In this document: in pieces, positions 48,666-60,753 of the stretch
How positions within the stretch are numbered: position 1 is the stretch's first letter
Layout: every line of letters starts with the position of its first letter
DNA from: Strongylocentrotus purpuratus
Taxonomy: Eukaryota > Echinodermata > Echinoidea > Camarodonta > Strongylocentrotidae
Direction of reading: 5' to 3'
Assembly: GCF_000002235.5 (NCBI RefSeq)
Contig: NW_022145597.1
Coordinates: forward strand, 837,501-901,500
DNA: 64,000 nucleotides
Made by a program: the position numbers and the translations under genes
Notes under the pieces: model-generated
Told to the model about the DNA's origin: nothing
The model's input: the letters and a program-made list of their open reading frames with translations, nothing else
Databases searched by the model: none

Positions 48666-50140
48666 TAACATCACTAAGAAAATGGCTTTGCCCAAGTCAT
48701 GCTAAAAGGCATTACATCATGACTAGAATATCTTCTTGTATGTATCTCTTGTGCATTTTCGTTAATAATAATGTCATTCAATATCTAGGCAGTAATAAAT
48801 CTTAACTCTCAGCATACCTAGGCCTACACTTATTATTTAGGGTGAGGTTTCCTTTAACCTACCAGCTAGTAAAGGACTCGGAGAGTGGAATCTATCAAAG
48901 GATAATTGGCTTGTGAAAGGAAACAGTATGCTTGGTTTCATACCGAAGTCTGAAGTTCCAAATCCATTTCCAAATCTATCCATATGTTATTGGGTACCTT
49001 AAACCAATATGATTGGTGAAGATGCACAGTAGTGTAGGAGAAAATTAGATCTTGTTTCCATCGGGTCTTCCGGTTACAAGAACTTTCGTGAATAATCGAG
49101 TCCTTATTCCTGAAATGATAGCCGGGTGTAATGTTAGTGAAATACACCCTCTTATTGTCGCAGTGTCGGATGCACGTTACCAGATATTTCATTCAAAAAC
49201 TGCAGCAAATCGACAATTTCTAATACGAGATAACAACAGTTTGTAAAGAGGCTGTCAATGCCTGATTGTATGGATGGGCATGTTCTCACAAATCTACATG
49301 TAACCCCTTATCTCCCCCAAAACCTTAAATGTCTCATAACCTCCTTGACGTACATGTATGCCACTTATTATAACTTAGAATAATGTTTTCTCAAATTTCC
49401 CCACGACTTTCTTGCCAAGTTTGCTTGCATTTATGGTAGACCTATCTCTTTAAGTCTCATTCTTGAAGGTTCTTTTTCAAACTTTAATTATAATATTTTG
49501 CTTAAAACCCCATCAGGATTGGTGATTTCATTTAAATGATAAGATCTAATCGGGCACAATGTGACCATACACATCTTAAGATATTTGCTAACTTGCTTCC
49601 CTCGCTCGCAATTAAATATTCAGACAGTTCACAGATCTGCGAAGAATGATGCTGAAGCAGTAAATAACAAATGTTAAAACTCATCCCTGATAAAATGTAG
49701 GGTATCTAACAATGTCTAAAACTAGTTTCAATTTCGTTTTGAGGTAATACAGTTTGTAGGTGCCAATTTTCTGCAGGAAGTGCCCTTTTTCGAAAATGCA
49801 CCCCCACTTTGAATGACTCTACACCGCCTCTGCAGTGCAACATTGACCCCCGTCACGAATACATATCTCTTTAATGTTAATCCATGCGAGCAAGGCATTG
49901 TTCAATTTCTTTGTATCTTCCTCAACGCGATCGCGTTCAACTAGACTTGTTGACGCTGTACGTTAATACTCCTAGGCTGCTGCATGTCGGTCTGTTTGGA
50001 ACAGGGGAGTCGACTTTTGTCATACTTTCTCAACTCAAGCAAGCTACATCGCATTTGGCGAATGAGGAGATTTTAATACAAGCAAAATCGGACACTCGAG
50101 AGTTGGCTGGAACTGTGATTTGAAAGACCCTTGTTACAGT
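48666..50140. other. gene-free stretch
   Basis: AT-rich. The frame at 49884-50123 (+) has no domain I know. Nothing else supported. Confidence 0.5.
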
Positions 50141-50485
50141 TTCTTCATTCTCACAGTTTACACCAGTTTGAGCCGTTTATAGAACGTTGTACTCGTCGAG
50201 CATGGTTTCATTTTGAGCAGAATATTATTACGGACAACATCCTAAACCAGTTGTTTATAGTTCATTCATTACTCAATTGTCATTTCATCGAGACAACTCA
50301 TCGTGCACCTTAACTAACGGCGTTAAATGACGTAATTGACCTGTACTTAAATGCCTACTGATTGATTACATACAAAGCGTGAGTAGTTCATACTGTTTTA
50401 TATTTTTTGGGAAGAAAAAAATCTTCATATGTACTCAGGAGTCATAGCATAATAATTTTTGACGTGGAGTAGTAGTAACAGTAAA

Positions 50486-50599
50486 AGGGACTTTTAGATT
50501 TGCACAACGACAACGTGGATTGCTACGATCGACGTCCTTTTAATGCATTGCCTTGAATGGACGTCACACGTATCAGTCCACGCAAATCTAAAAGTCCCT
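50486..50599. mobile_element. 114 bp MITE in tandem copy 1 (insertion A)
   Basis: Ends AGGGACTTTTAGATTTGC and its perfect inverse GCAAATCTAAAAGTCCCT. Absent at the matching place of copies 2 and 3. Target duplication not clear because the site is a TA/GTA-rich simple tract. Confidence 0.8.
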
Positions 50600-50619
50600 A
50601 CTAATAGCTACGTGTACAA

Positions 50620-51023
50620 GGGTACGTTTATGCTCAACTTTTTCTAGCCAGAATGGGGCATTTGTTACGCGTTTAGTTCAAAACATGGTTGCGTCCTTTC
50701 TCATTTTTGTAGAAGCACAGAAAAACGGCGATCGTAATCGCCGACTGTAAACTCACAAAAAGGTGCGTTTTGGACGGCGATTCAGGGGAGCATAAACGCA
50801 CAATCTTTAATTTTGTAAACACGTTTAAATGGGGTCAACGTAGCATCCAGCTGCAGACTCTGCACTGCACTTCTCTGGCTCCTCCAGACATGATTCTGGC
50901 TCTGAGGCACAATCATGCCTGGAGGAGCCAGAGAAGTGAGCATAAACAGTACACCGTGGAACTGCGATTACGATGGCCGTCAAATCGCTCATTCTGCCTT
51001 CAAAATTGAGCATAAACGTACCC
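50620..51023. mobile_element. 404 bp MITE in tandem copy 1 (insertion B)
   Basis: Perfect 18-bp ends GGGTACGTTTATGCTCAA and inverse, flanked by CAA (50617-50619 and 51024-51026). Copies 2 and 3 have the empty site, TACAAGAGAATC. The interior contains further GAGCATAAAC motifs and a hairpin from CTTCTCTGGCTCCTCCAG with its inverse near 50870-50936. The 3-bp duplication fits Harbinger-like transposition. Confidence 0.88.
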
Positions 51024-51260
51024 CAAGAGAATCGTGATAGCATACACGCCTTTTTGTCTCCTGGTATGTGAATTCGTGGGGTGAGCGTGCTTGAACGCAC
51101 TCGATCAAAAGGAAAAATATTAACAACCACCAAAATCTGGTCTATTGATATTAGGCTATGTTAAAACGATTCCTAGTTTCTCGTCCGGATCTTCCGTAAA
51201 TTAGGAGGCGTTTCCATGTCAGTTGATATTTTGCTAAGATGGTCGCCGAACATTTAGGCA

Positions 51261-51692
51261 TTTTTCAATTTTTCAATTTATTTTCCATCTTTAAAAAAAA
51301 AGGGGAAAAAAAACACAAATATAACATAGTATTGACACATTGTATTAAAATAACAGTATAAACATAAATTTGGAGGGATGTCCTTAATAAGCAGGTTGCT
51401 TGTAGGCTGGGCCCCGTTATACAATATAAAATGTATAACTTTGTGAGAGAAATATCTAAACATTTGAGAAAATTATAAAACAGCAAATTAAATATAAATT
51501 AGGAAATTGTGATCATCTTAACAGCTACTATAAATAGACAGATACAGGTACACGTCCACACACAGACATACAAACACCCTAGCACACACACACACACACA
51601 CACACATAACCATATGCCGACAGTTATGAGAAGATCAGATAGATGAGATAGAGTAAAATATCATAGGGAAGGAATACATAGAGAGAAGGAGA

Positions 51693-51737
<45 letters not shown>

Positions 51738-51815
51738 GGGAGGGAGTCAGTATTACAGAAGAAAATAATTAGAATGAGTAGGCATGGTGAAAAGAAAAGA
51801 GAAATTGAACATGTT
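51261..51815 (-). mobile_element. retroposed segment in tandem copy 1 (insertion C)
   Basis: Flanked by direct TTTAGGCA (51253-51260 and 51816-51823), absent from copies 2 and 3. Read on the minus strand it ends in an A-rich tail with AATTGAAAA repeats, as expected of a LINE/SINE 3' end. It contains (CA)n near 51588-51604, (GA)n and a G-run near 51697-51740. No reading frame is recognisable. Confidence 0.75.
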
Positions 51816-52839
51816 TTTAGGCAGGTCTCTGTTAACTTGTGTTCTTGTGGAAGTGTACATCAAGACCATCACATTTAGCTTTAGGGGTCTGTATTTTAAA
51901 ATATTTGAGGTAAAAATAGTAAATATGAACAATCAAAGTTCATCAAATTAAATATAAAATCTTGAATAAATAGGATCTATAAAGACTAAAGTATAACTTT
52001 TTAATTTATTTATTACCATACAACTAAGTTTGTAGATAGTTTTATAAAAATATAACCAAAAAAGTGAAGGATTAATAATAACAACACCTTTTGTTTTATA
52101 TGCGTAGCTGCTATGTATAAATCAACTTATTAGTAGTACAAGTTTATCATAAACCATCAAGAAAAGCTTTGTTATTTAATATGTGCTATGCTGTGGATGC
52201 GTGTTGGTTTCGGGGAGAGTGTGGGTTTGTACATGTGGGTTTAGGAGGCGGTTGCGTTTTAATGAATTTATAGAAAATCAAAGCATAACATATCAGAACA
52301 AAATTTAGAAAAACTCTTCTTCATGTCGATATTTATATATATATATATATATGTACACGTTTGTCTGTTGTTGTTATTGTTACAATTCAGGTTGTTTGAT
52401 AATAGTAATTTCATGTTGATTCCATACCCTAACCAAAAATAATAGGACTTGAAAACGCAGAACTACCCCAAATTCACAATTTCATCTTGAATTTTGAAAA
52501 AATTTGTAAGCTAGCAGACCACAAATATGTAATGATTAATGATATTACGAAATAACAAATGTAGTATACCCTCAAAATATGAAAAAGCGATCTATTAATT
52601 AATACGATTGGTTTGCCAGACTCACAAATAACGAATTTGCATCGTGTTTAGAAAGCCTCTGCAAGACTTGTGTCCAGTTCCTCATAATTTCCCCGTAATT
52701 ATGAAACTTGCTTTCATTACGTTAAGTTATTTGTTTATATGGCATAACATTACATTACGATACTGAATGGTCAAGCGGCAAAATATTGTCTGAATTATTA
52801 TATTTTGATCACATCCATACTCACATACCTTACCAAGTA

Positions 52840-53267
52840 CACACTAAGAAAAAAGGGTGCCAGATTGAACCTTTTAGGGGACATGTCAGTACCCTTTATG
52901 GTTCAATCCTGCACCTTTAGGGGTGCAAACCGATGCAACACTAGCAACACCTTTATGGGTTCAATCCTGCACCCTTTAAGAGGGTGCCAGATTAAACCTT
53001 TTACGGGACATGTAAGTACCCTTTATGGTTCAGTCCTGCTATATTAGGGGTGCAAACCGATGCAATATCAGCACCTTTAGGGGTTGATTCCTGCACCCTA
53101 TAAAAGGTGCAATCCTTCACCCCTGCTCGAGGAATACTTGTGAAATTTGCTCGTACACAAATACATATTAAACATGCATGTTGTTTTTCCTTCAATAGGG
53201 TTCCTTTTTATGAAAAGGGTGCAAACTCTGATTTTGCACCCTTTTTTGCACCCTTTTTCTTAGAGTG
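52840..53267. mobile_element. 428 bp MITE with TA duplication in tandem copy 1 (insertion D)
   Basis: Ends CACACTAAGAAAAAAGGG and inverse of CACTCTAAGAAAAAGGG, flanked by TA (52838-52839 and 53268-53269). The interior has two degenerate tandem blocks of about 120-130 bp starting GGGTGCCAGATT and holding GGTTCAATCCTGCACC. Ends and TA target fit a Tc1/mariner-type MITE. Copy 3 has the empty site AAGTAAAGTATAC (TA at 57323-57324). Confidence 0.88.
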
Positions 53268-53470
53268 TAAAGTATACACTTATACCTCAAATTAAAGTAA
53301 CTCTAGGAGATTGCGCTTTCAGTTGTGCTGCTCTAAAGCTTTTAAACAACCTAAACTAGAAAAAAGAAAACCCCATCTGTGGCCGTCGTTTAATAATGCT
53401 TTGTTAAAGGCCCACTTCTTTTTTAGAAAGTTTTAAACAGTTGATTATTGTGTGTCCGTAAAGTAGCGCT

Positions 53471-54584
53471 TCTTCATTGTCACAGTTTACACCAGTTAGA
53501 GCCATTTATAGAACGTCGTACTCGGTGAGGAAGGATTCATTTTGAGCGGAATACTATTACGGACAACATCCTTAACCAGTTGTTTATAGCTCATGTGTTA
53601 CTCAATTGTCATTTCATCGAAACAACTCATCGTGCACCTAAACTAACAGCATTAAATGATGTTATTCACCTGTACTTAAAGTCCTACTGATTGATTATCC
53701 ACAAAACGTGAGTTTCATACTGTTTTATATTTGGGAAAAAAAAATCATCATATGTACTCAACAGTCATAGCATAATAATTCTTGACGTGTAGTACTAATA
53801 GTAGTAATAATAGCTACGTGTACAAGAGAATCTTGATGGTAAACACGCCTTTTTGTCTCGTGGTATGTGAATTCGTGGGGTGTGCGTGCTTGAACGCACT
53901 CGATCAAAAGGTAAAATATTAACAACCACCAGAATCTGGTCTATTGATATTAGGCTATGTAAAAATGATTCCTAGTTTCTAGTCCAGACTTTTCGTAAAT
54001 TAGGAAGCGTTTCCATGTTAGTTGATTTAATGCTAAGATGGTTGCCGAACATACGCATGTTATTAGGCAGGGTCTCTGTTAACTTGTGTTCTTGTGGGAG
54101 TATACATCTAGACCATCACATTTGGCTTTAGGGGTCTGCATTAAAATATTTGAGGTAAAAATAGTCAATATGAACAATCAAAGTTCATCAAATTAAATAT
54201 AAAATCTTGAATAAATAAGATCTATAAAGTCTAAAGTATAAGCTTGTAATTTATCTATTACCATACAACTAAGTTTGTACATAGTTTTATAAAAAATATA
54301 ACCAAAAACGTTAAGGATTAATAATAACAACACCTTTTGTTTTATATGCGTAGCTGCTATGTATAAATCAACTAATTAGTAGTACAAGTTTATCATAAAC
54401 CATCAAGAGAGCTTTGTTATTTAATATGTGCTAGGCTGTGGATGCGTGTTGGTTTCGGGGTGAGTGTGGGTTTGTACATGTGGGTTTAGGAGGCGGTTGC
54501 GTTTTAATGAATTTATAGAAAATCAAAGCATAACATAGCAGAACAAAGTTTAGAAAAACTCTTCTTCATGTCAATATTTATATT

Positions 54585-54615
<31 letters not shown>

Positions 54616-55724
54616 GTTTGTCTGTTGTTGTTATTGTTACAATTCAGGTTGTTTGATAATAGTAATTTCATGTTGATTCCATACCCTAACCAAAAATAAA
54701 AGGACTTGAAAACGCAGAACTACCCCAAATTCACAATTTCATCTTGAATTTTGAAAAAATTGTAAGCTAGCTGACCACAAATATGTTATGATTAATGATA
54801 TTACGAAATAACAAATGTAGTATACCCTCAAAATATGAAAAATCAATCTATTAATTAATACGATTGGTTTGCCAGACTCACAAATAACGAATTTGCAGCG
54901 TGTTTAGAAAGCCTCTGCAAGACTTGTGTCCAGTTCCTCATAATTTTCCCGTAATTATGAAACTTGCTTTCATTACGTTACATTAGTTGTTTATATGGCA
55001 TAACATTACATTACGATACTGAATGGTCAAGCGGCAAAATATTGTCTGAATTATTATATTTTGATCACATCCATACTCACATACCTTACCAAGTACACAC
55101 TAAGAAAAAAGGGTGCCAGATTGAACCTTTTAGGGGACATGTTAGTACCCTTTATGGTTCAATCCTGCACCTTTAGGGGTGCAAACCGATGCAACACTAG
55201 CAGCACCTTTATGGGTTCAATCCTGCACCCTTTAAGAGGGTGCCAGATTAAACCTTTACGGGACATGTAAGTACCCTTTATGGTTCAGTCCTGCTCTATT
55301 AGGGGTGCAAACCGATGCAATATCAGCAACTTTAGGGGTTGAATCCTGCACCCTATAAAAGGTGCAATCCTGCACCCATGCTCGAGGAATACTTGTGAAA
55401 TTTGCTCGTACACAAATACATATTAAACATGCATGTTGTTTTTCCTTCAATAGAGTTCCTTTTTATAAAAGGGGTGCAAACTCTTATTTTGCACCCTTTT
55501 TGCACCCTTTTTTCTTAGAGTGTAAAGTATACACCTATACCTCAAATTAAAGTAACTCTTGGAGATTGCACTTTCAGTTGTGCTGCTCTAAAGCTTTTGA
55601 ACAACCTAATCTAGAAAAAAGAAAACCCCATCTGTGGCCGTCGTTTAATAATGCTTTGTTAAAGGCCCACTTCTTTTTAGAAACTTTTAAACAGTTGATT
55701 ATTGTGTGTCCGTAAAGTAGCGCT
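53471..55724 (+). repeat. 2.25 kb tandem unit, copy 2
   Basis: Close match to copy 1 outside insertions A-C, and carries insertion D at the same site as copy 1. Has a longer (TA)n tract (about 54585-54609) than the other copies. Confidence 0.93.
55096..55522. mobile_element. 427 bp MITE with TA duplication in tandem copy 2 (insertion D)
   Basis: Orthologous in position to 52840-53267 and nearly identical to it, with the same flanking TA (55094-55095 and 55523-55524). It was therefore duplicated with the unit rather than inserted twice. Confidence 0.88.
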
Positions 55725-57523
55725 TCTTCATTGTCACAGTTTACACCAGTTAGAGCCATTTATAAAACGTCGTACTCGGTGAGGAAGGATTCATTTTGAG
55801 CGGAATATTATTACGGACAACACCCTTAACCAGTTGTTTATAGTTCATGTGTTACTCAATTGTCATTTCATCGAAACAACTCATCGTGCACCTAAACTAA
55901 CAGCATTAAATGATGTTATTCACCTGTACTTAAAGTCCTACTGATTGATTATCCACAAAACGTGAGTTTCATACTGTTTTATATTTGGGAAAAAAAAAAT
56001 CATCATATGTACTCATAGCATAATAATTCTTGACGTGTAGTACTAATAGTAGTAATAATAGCTACGTGTACAAGAGAATCATGATGGTAAACATGCCTTT
56101 TTGTCTCCTGGTATGTGAATTCGTGGGGTGTGCGTGCTTCAACGCACTCGATCAAAGGTGGAATATTAACAAGCACCAGAATCTGGTCTATTGATATTAG
56201 GCTATGTAAAAATGATTCCTAGTTTCTAGTCCAGACTTTTCGTAAATTAGGAGGCGTTTCCATGTTAGTTGATTTAATGCTAAGATGGTTGCCGAACATA
56301 CGCATGTTATTTGCAGGGTCTCTGTTAACTTGTGTTCTTGAGGGAGTATACATCTAGACCATCACATTTGGCTTTAGGGGTCTGCATTAAAATATTTGAG
56401 ATAAAAATAGTAAATATGAACAATCAAAGTTCATCAAATTAAATATAAAATCTTGAATAAATAAGATCTATAAAGTCTAAAGTAAAACTTTTTAATTTAT
56501 CTATTACCATACAACTAAGTTTGTAGATAGTTTTATAAAAATATAACCAAAAAAGTGAAGGATTAATAATAACAACACCTTTTGTTTTATATGCGTAGCT
56601 GCTATGTATAAATCAACTTATTAGTAGTACAAGTTTATCATATAAAACCATCAAGAGAGCTTTGTTATTTAATATGTGCTAGTCTGTGGATGCGTGTTGG
56701 TTTCGGGGTGAGTGTGGGTTTGTTCATGTGGGTTTAGGAGGCGGTTGCGTTTTAATGAATTTATAGAAAATCAAAGCATAACATATCAGAAAAAAGTTTA
56801 GAAAAACTCTTCCAGTTCATGTCGATATTTATATATACATGTACATGTTTGTCTGTTGTTGTTATTGTTACAATTCAGGTTGTTTGATAATAGTAATTTC
56901 ATGTTGTTTCCAAACCCTAACCAAAAATAAAACGACTTGAAAACACAGAACTACCCCCAAATTCACAATTTCATCTTGAATTTTGAAAAAAATTGTTAGC
57001 TAGCTGACAACAAATATGTTATGATTAATGATATTACGAAATAATGTAGTATCCCCCAAAATATGAAAAATCAATCTATTAATTAATACGATTGGTTTGC
57101 CAGACTCACAAATAGCGAATTTGCCGCGGGTTTAGAAAGCCTCTGCAAGACTTGTGTCCAGTTCCTCATAATTTTCCCATAATTATGAAACTTGCTTTCA
57201 TTACGTTAAATTAGTTGTTAATAAGGCATAACATTACATTTAAAATACTGAATGGTCAAGTGGCAAAATATTGTCTGAATTATTATACTTTGATCACATC
57301 CATACTCACATACCTTACCAAGTAAAGTATACATATATACATCAATTTAAAGTAACTCTTGGAGATTGCGCTTTCAGTTGTGCTGCTCTAAAGCTTTTAA
57401 ACAACCTAAACTAGACATAAGAAAACCTAATCTGTGGCCGTCGTTTAATAATGCTTTGTTGAAGACTCACTTGTTTTTAAAAACTTTTAAATACTTGATA
57501 ATTGTGTGTCCATAAAAAAGCGC
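55725..57523 (+). repeat. tandem unit, copy 3 (no insertions)
   Basis: 1.8 kb, lacking A, B, C and D, so it preserves the uninserted form. The (TA)n tract is short. It ends at CATAAAAAAGCGCT, matching the CGTAAAGTAGCGCT end of the other units. Confidence 0.93.
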
Positions 57524-58042
57524 TGTTAGGATATATATTTTTCTTTCTTTTTTCCTTTTTCATCACAGCGCAGCAGAATATTATTAAATAGCTCTTAAAG
57601 ATATTTTTGTAATCGGTCCGAAACTCGTCACGTAAAATTGATTACGAGGGTCGTAATTAGCATATTTTACTCCCGGTCATTTTTCGAAGTCTTATTGACC
57701 AGTCGGTCAAATGAGTATACTTTGGTATCATACCGTATTTAATCAACACTTTCCGCTCTAGCGCGTACATCTAGACATCAAATTTTTATTTTATATTTCG
57801 CTCTTGGCATACAGAATTACTCCTTTTCTCCCACTCTCTCTCTCTCTCTCTCTCTCACATTCTCTCACATTCTCTCACACACACGCACACACTATCAATT
57901 AGGCCTTATCAATATCTCACTCAAACCAACTCATTCATTTATTTATTGCTCATTCAAAACTTCTATTTATTTATTTGTTCACATCAACTAATTCAACAAA
58001 CATTATCCCTTTTTTGTTCTCTCTCCCCCTTTTTTCTTTCTT

Positions 58043-58073
<31 letters not shown>

Positions 58074-58980
58074 ATGTATCTCTCTTACACTGAAGCACAC
58101 ACCCGGTGAATCCGTTTCTTCATTCGTCCCCATCCAGCATATCGTGCATGGTGCCGGCGTACACCTTCACCGCCCCAGCCCCTCCCCACCCCCAAGAAAA
58201 CTGTTGAAGTTGCAACGGAAATGTTCAATACATCTCTCACATACACATTGACACGAACACACACCCGCATCATCTGTTTCTGTGTTTTAGTGTGTGCAAG
58301 GGGGGGGGGCACCTAATTTGTTCATCTGCACATGGACATGTCTCTGACACTTGCCCTCCTTTAAATTTGAAAAGAAAGAAAAGAAAGAAAAGATACGAAT
58401 AAATATCTTTACAAAATACAACTGAGAAACAGTGTAACTACAAAACCCGTAGCGAATACAAATCTCTATAATAGTAAAACAGCCAAAACGTTTTTTTTTG
58501 TTGTTTTGTTTTGTTTTTGTTTTTGTTTTTACTTTGGAGGGAATTTGGATTAATGTATGACATCCAAACTTAATCTCTTGGGAAATACTAAGAAATCAGA
58601 TATGAGTGAATAACACGCACGTTCAAGATCATATAATGTTGGCGATAACAATTTCGTCTAGCTTTATCTCTCTGGTTGAATTTAAACAGCAATCGTTCGC
58701 CATTTAATACAAACATGACGAGGCAATTTATTCTTTCGGGTAGAACTCGTAATAATTTGTTTAACAGTTGATTCCGCTTGGTTGACTCCACTGTTCGGAA
58801 GTTTTGACAGACGATGTGTTATTTTTCCTATTTTGTCATCGTCTATACAATGCTATTTGAATAGTATGATGACAATACACCATTGCGGTACTATTCATAA
58901 GGAACCGTCACCTGGCAAATGTATTCATCAATACCAGGCTAAATAATATGAAAGAAAACTGAATGTGAACCCCGGGCTAT
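57524..58980. other. gene-free stretch with microsatellites
   Basis: (CT)n at about 57836-57857 and 58046-58072, a (GAAA)n tract at about 58372-58391 and a (TTTTG)n tract at about 58494-58530. No gene; the frames here are low complexity. Confidence 0.5.
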
Positions 58981-58984
58981 ATTA

Positions 58985-59055
58985 ATAATAATATGGATAT
59001 TTATATAGCGCCGGTATCCGCCAGGCTCTGACGCTCATGGCGCTGTACATATAAT
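58985..59055 (-). repeat. retroposon tail, reversed
   Basis: AATAATAATATGG, TATTTATATAGCGCC and CATGGCGCTGTACAT. On the minus strand this gives the GCGCTATATAAA-(ATT)n tail also seen near 8000. Confidence 0.55.
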
Positions 59056-59404
59056 TTTTTCAACTATACCTCCTCCCCCTCTCTCCCTCTCTCCCTTTCT
59101 CTCTCTCAGTTAGATCAGAGAAATGTACGTGCCCTCTTCATCCATCCCCACCTTAAAACAATGATGATGAAGTAAACACTTTTCACAGCTAGCTAATGAA
59201 GAGATAACGTAAGGTGATTATTTTGGGCGGAATATACAGCAATCTCTATTTTGGAAACCAATAATTGGAGTTGAAGTTAGACGTCAGGTTTTGCTACTTA
59301 ATACCAAAAAGGCTTGTTGTCACGACAACAATACTGGGCAATTGATTACAGATAGAGCTCACTATACTTCACAAGCACTGACAAATATATTTAACTTATT
59401 ATAT

Positions 59405-60385
59405 ATTAGAAACGGCCAATGTTCCAGATTATATTAAGATGGCAAAGGTTGCTCCCCTACACACAAAAAGGACAAAGTGAAGATCCAGATAACTACAGAC
59501 CAATAACGGTTTTACCTTTTATATATGGCTTAAACAAACAAGAAAACAAATATATCAGATTAATCGAATTTCTAGAAACAAATGATGCATTTTATTACCA
59601 TCAGTATGGATTTTGGAAGAAATATAGAACTAAATTGTTTTTCATCAGCTTGATAAATTCAACTTTGAAATTTATAAATCAGGGGTAATTCCCTTTTAGT
59701 GTCTTCATCGATTTTAAGAAAGTATTTGACACAATTAATCATATTCTATCATGTTTAATTTTGTTTTTCTTTTTATTTGAAAAGACAAGGGGCAAACATT
59801 GTAAAAAAGTATTACAAGTAATATAATTTATTTTCATCCCTGTATTATATTTCAGATGAGACATGCAGTAGTATGTTAAATTGTGTCATTCCTGGTTATT
59901 GTTACTCGTACACTCAATTATCTATGTTACACTATAATTTTGAAATTTGTTATCCAATGTATACACAAATTGAGAATGACTGGATTAAAATCAAAACAGT
60001 TTGAATTGAATTGAATTAAATTTAATTATAATACATGTAGTAGGGACACTATCTGATTGTGGCGTTAAGGGGTTACCTCTTCAATGGTTTACAGACTATC
60101 GTAATAACTGATTTATGTTTGTTTAATTTTGTTAAACGTTATCTGAAAGGAAGAAGATAAGATGTGGATTTTCACAAGGATCAGTAGTAGGGCAAACCCT
60201 GTTATCCATATAAATGATATGCCATTAGTTTCTGATTATTTCAATTGTTGGCTGTTTGTCGATGATTCCAACCTATTTCATACTTTACCAGATAACCAGG
60301 GCGAATTTGATGTAAATAAAGTCAATAACAACATACAGATAATACAAAAATGGTGCATTGGTATCAAACTTGAAATTATTTAAAT
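59405..60385 (+). pseudogene. LINE (jockey/CR1-like) reverse transcriptase remnant
   Basis: Recognisable RT pieces occur in order on the + strand but in different frames. From 59419: DPDNYRPITVLPFIYGL (palm motif), FLETNDAFYYHQYGFWKKYRT and LINSTLKFINQG. After a stop comes FSVFIDFKKVFDTINH (motif A, Asp kept). Later, near 60075, GLPLQWFTDYRNN. From 60160, CGFSQGSVVG and INDMPLVSDYFN, then LFVDDSNLF (motif C, FADD changed to FVDD). About 270 bp without RT similarity (59770-60040) separates motif A from the next piece. No endonuclease or tail is recognisable. Several stops and frame changes show it is dead; AT-richness matches the surroundings, suggesting long residence. Confidence 0.85.
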
Positions 60386-60457
60386 TGGTGTACACTTTTT
60401 ATATTTTCATCTCAAGGTCCGACTTCATAAAGGAGGTTTACCTTCATCCATAGTTTA

Positions 60458-60751
60458 AAGAGGCTGTAGCATGTGAAATACTGGTTGACGCCATCTTCGT
60501 CTTCTTTTGGACAGCTGCAAGTAAACGAACTGCACTGAGGTAGAGGTTAGTGATTAACTGGGTCAACGCGCGCTAGCGTTCGCGAAAGGCCACGAAACAC
60601 ACCGATGTTCTCCTCACGCTTCGGTTTCGCGTATTTCGCGTATTTCGCACGCACCTGAATACTGCGGTCGCGTCGTCCGTAATCGTATTATACCCGATTG
60701 GCCCCGAGGGCCACGGGAAAGACACATGGTCTCGTCATGCTACAGCCCCTT
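60458..60751. mobile_element. 294 bp MITE with TA flanks
   Basis: Ends AAGAGGCTGTAGCATG and CATGCTACAGCCCCTT are inverse with one mismatch, flanked by TA (60456-60457 and 60752-60753). The interior is GC- and CpG-rich, with TTTCGCGTA repeated in tandem near 60626-60645. No coding frame. Probably mariner-type by its TA target. Confidence 0.75.
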
Positions 60752-60753
60752 TA

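Larger units (their letters stand above)
50142..53470 (+). repeat. 2.25 kb tandem unit, copy 1 (enlarged by insertions)
   Basis: Starts TCTTCATTCTCACAGTTTAC, like copies 2 and 3 (53471, 55725). It is 3.33 kb, about 1.08 kb longer than copy 2, and three insertions absent from copies 2 and 3 (annotated below, 114 + 407 + 563 bp with duplications) account for the difference. The unit is AT-rich and has no convincing coding sense. Confidence 0.92.

Noticed and set aside
49884-50313. Frames of 79 and 60 residues before and across the start of tandem copy 1
   Set aside because: Not recognised, and the frame is not conserved in tandem copies 2 and 3.
52920-52990. B-box-like GGTTCAATCC motifs suggesting a tRNA or SINE
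   Set aside because: No A box at the right distance, and the motif is part of the internal tandem block of a TA-flanked MITE.
55574-55759. Minus-strand frame and a forward LW-type motif reminiscent of a LINE C-terminus in the tandem unit
   Set aside because: Similarity is too short and the other copies do not keep a frame.
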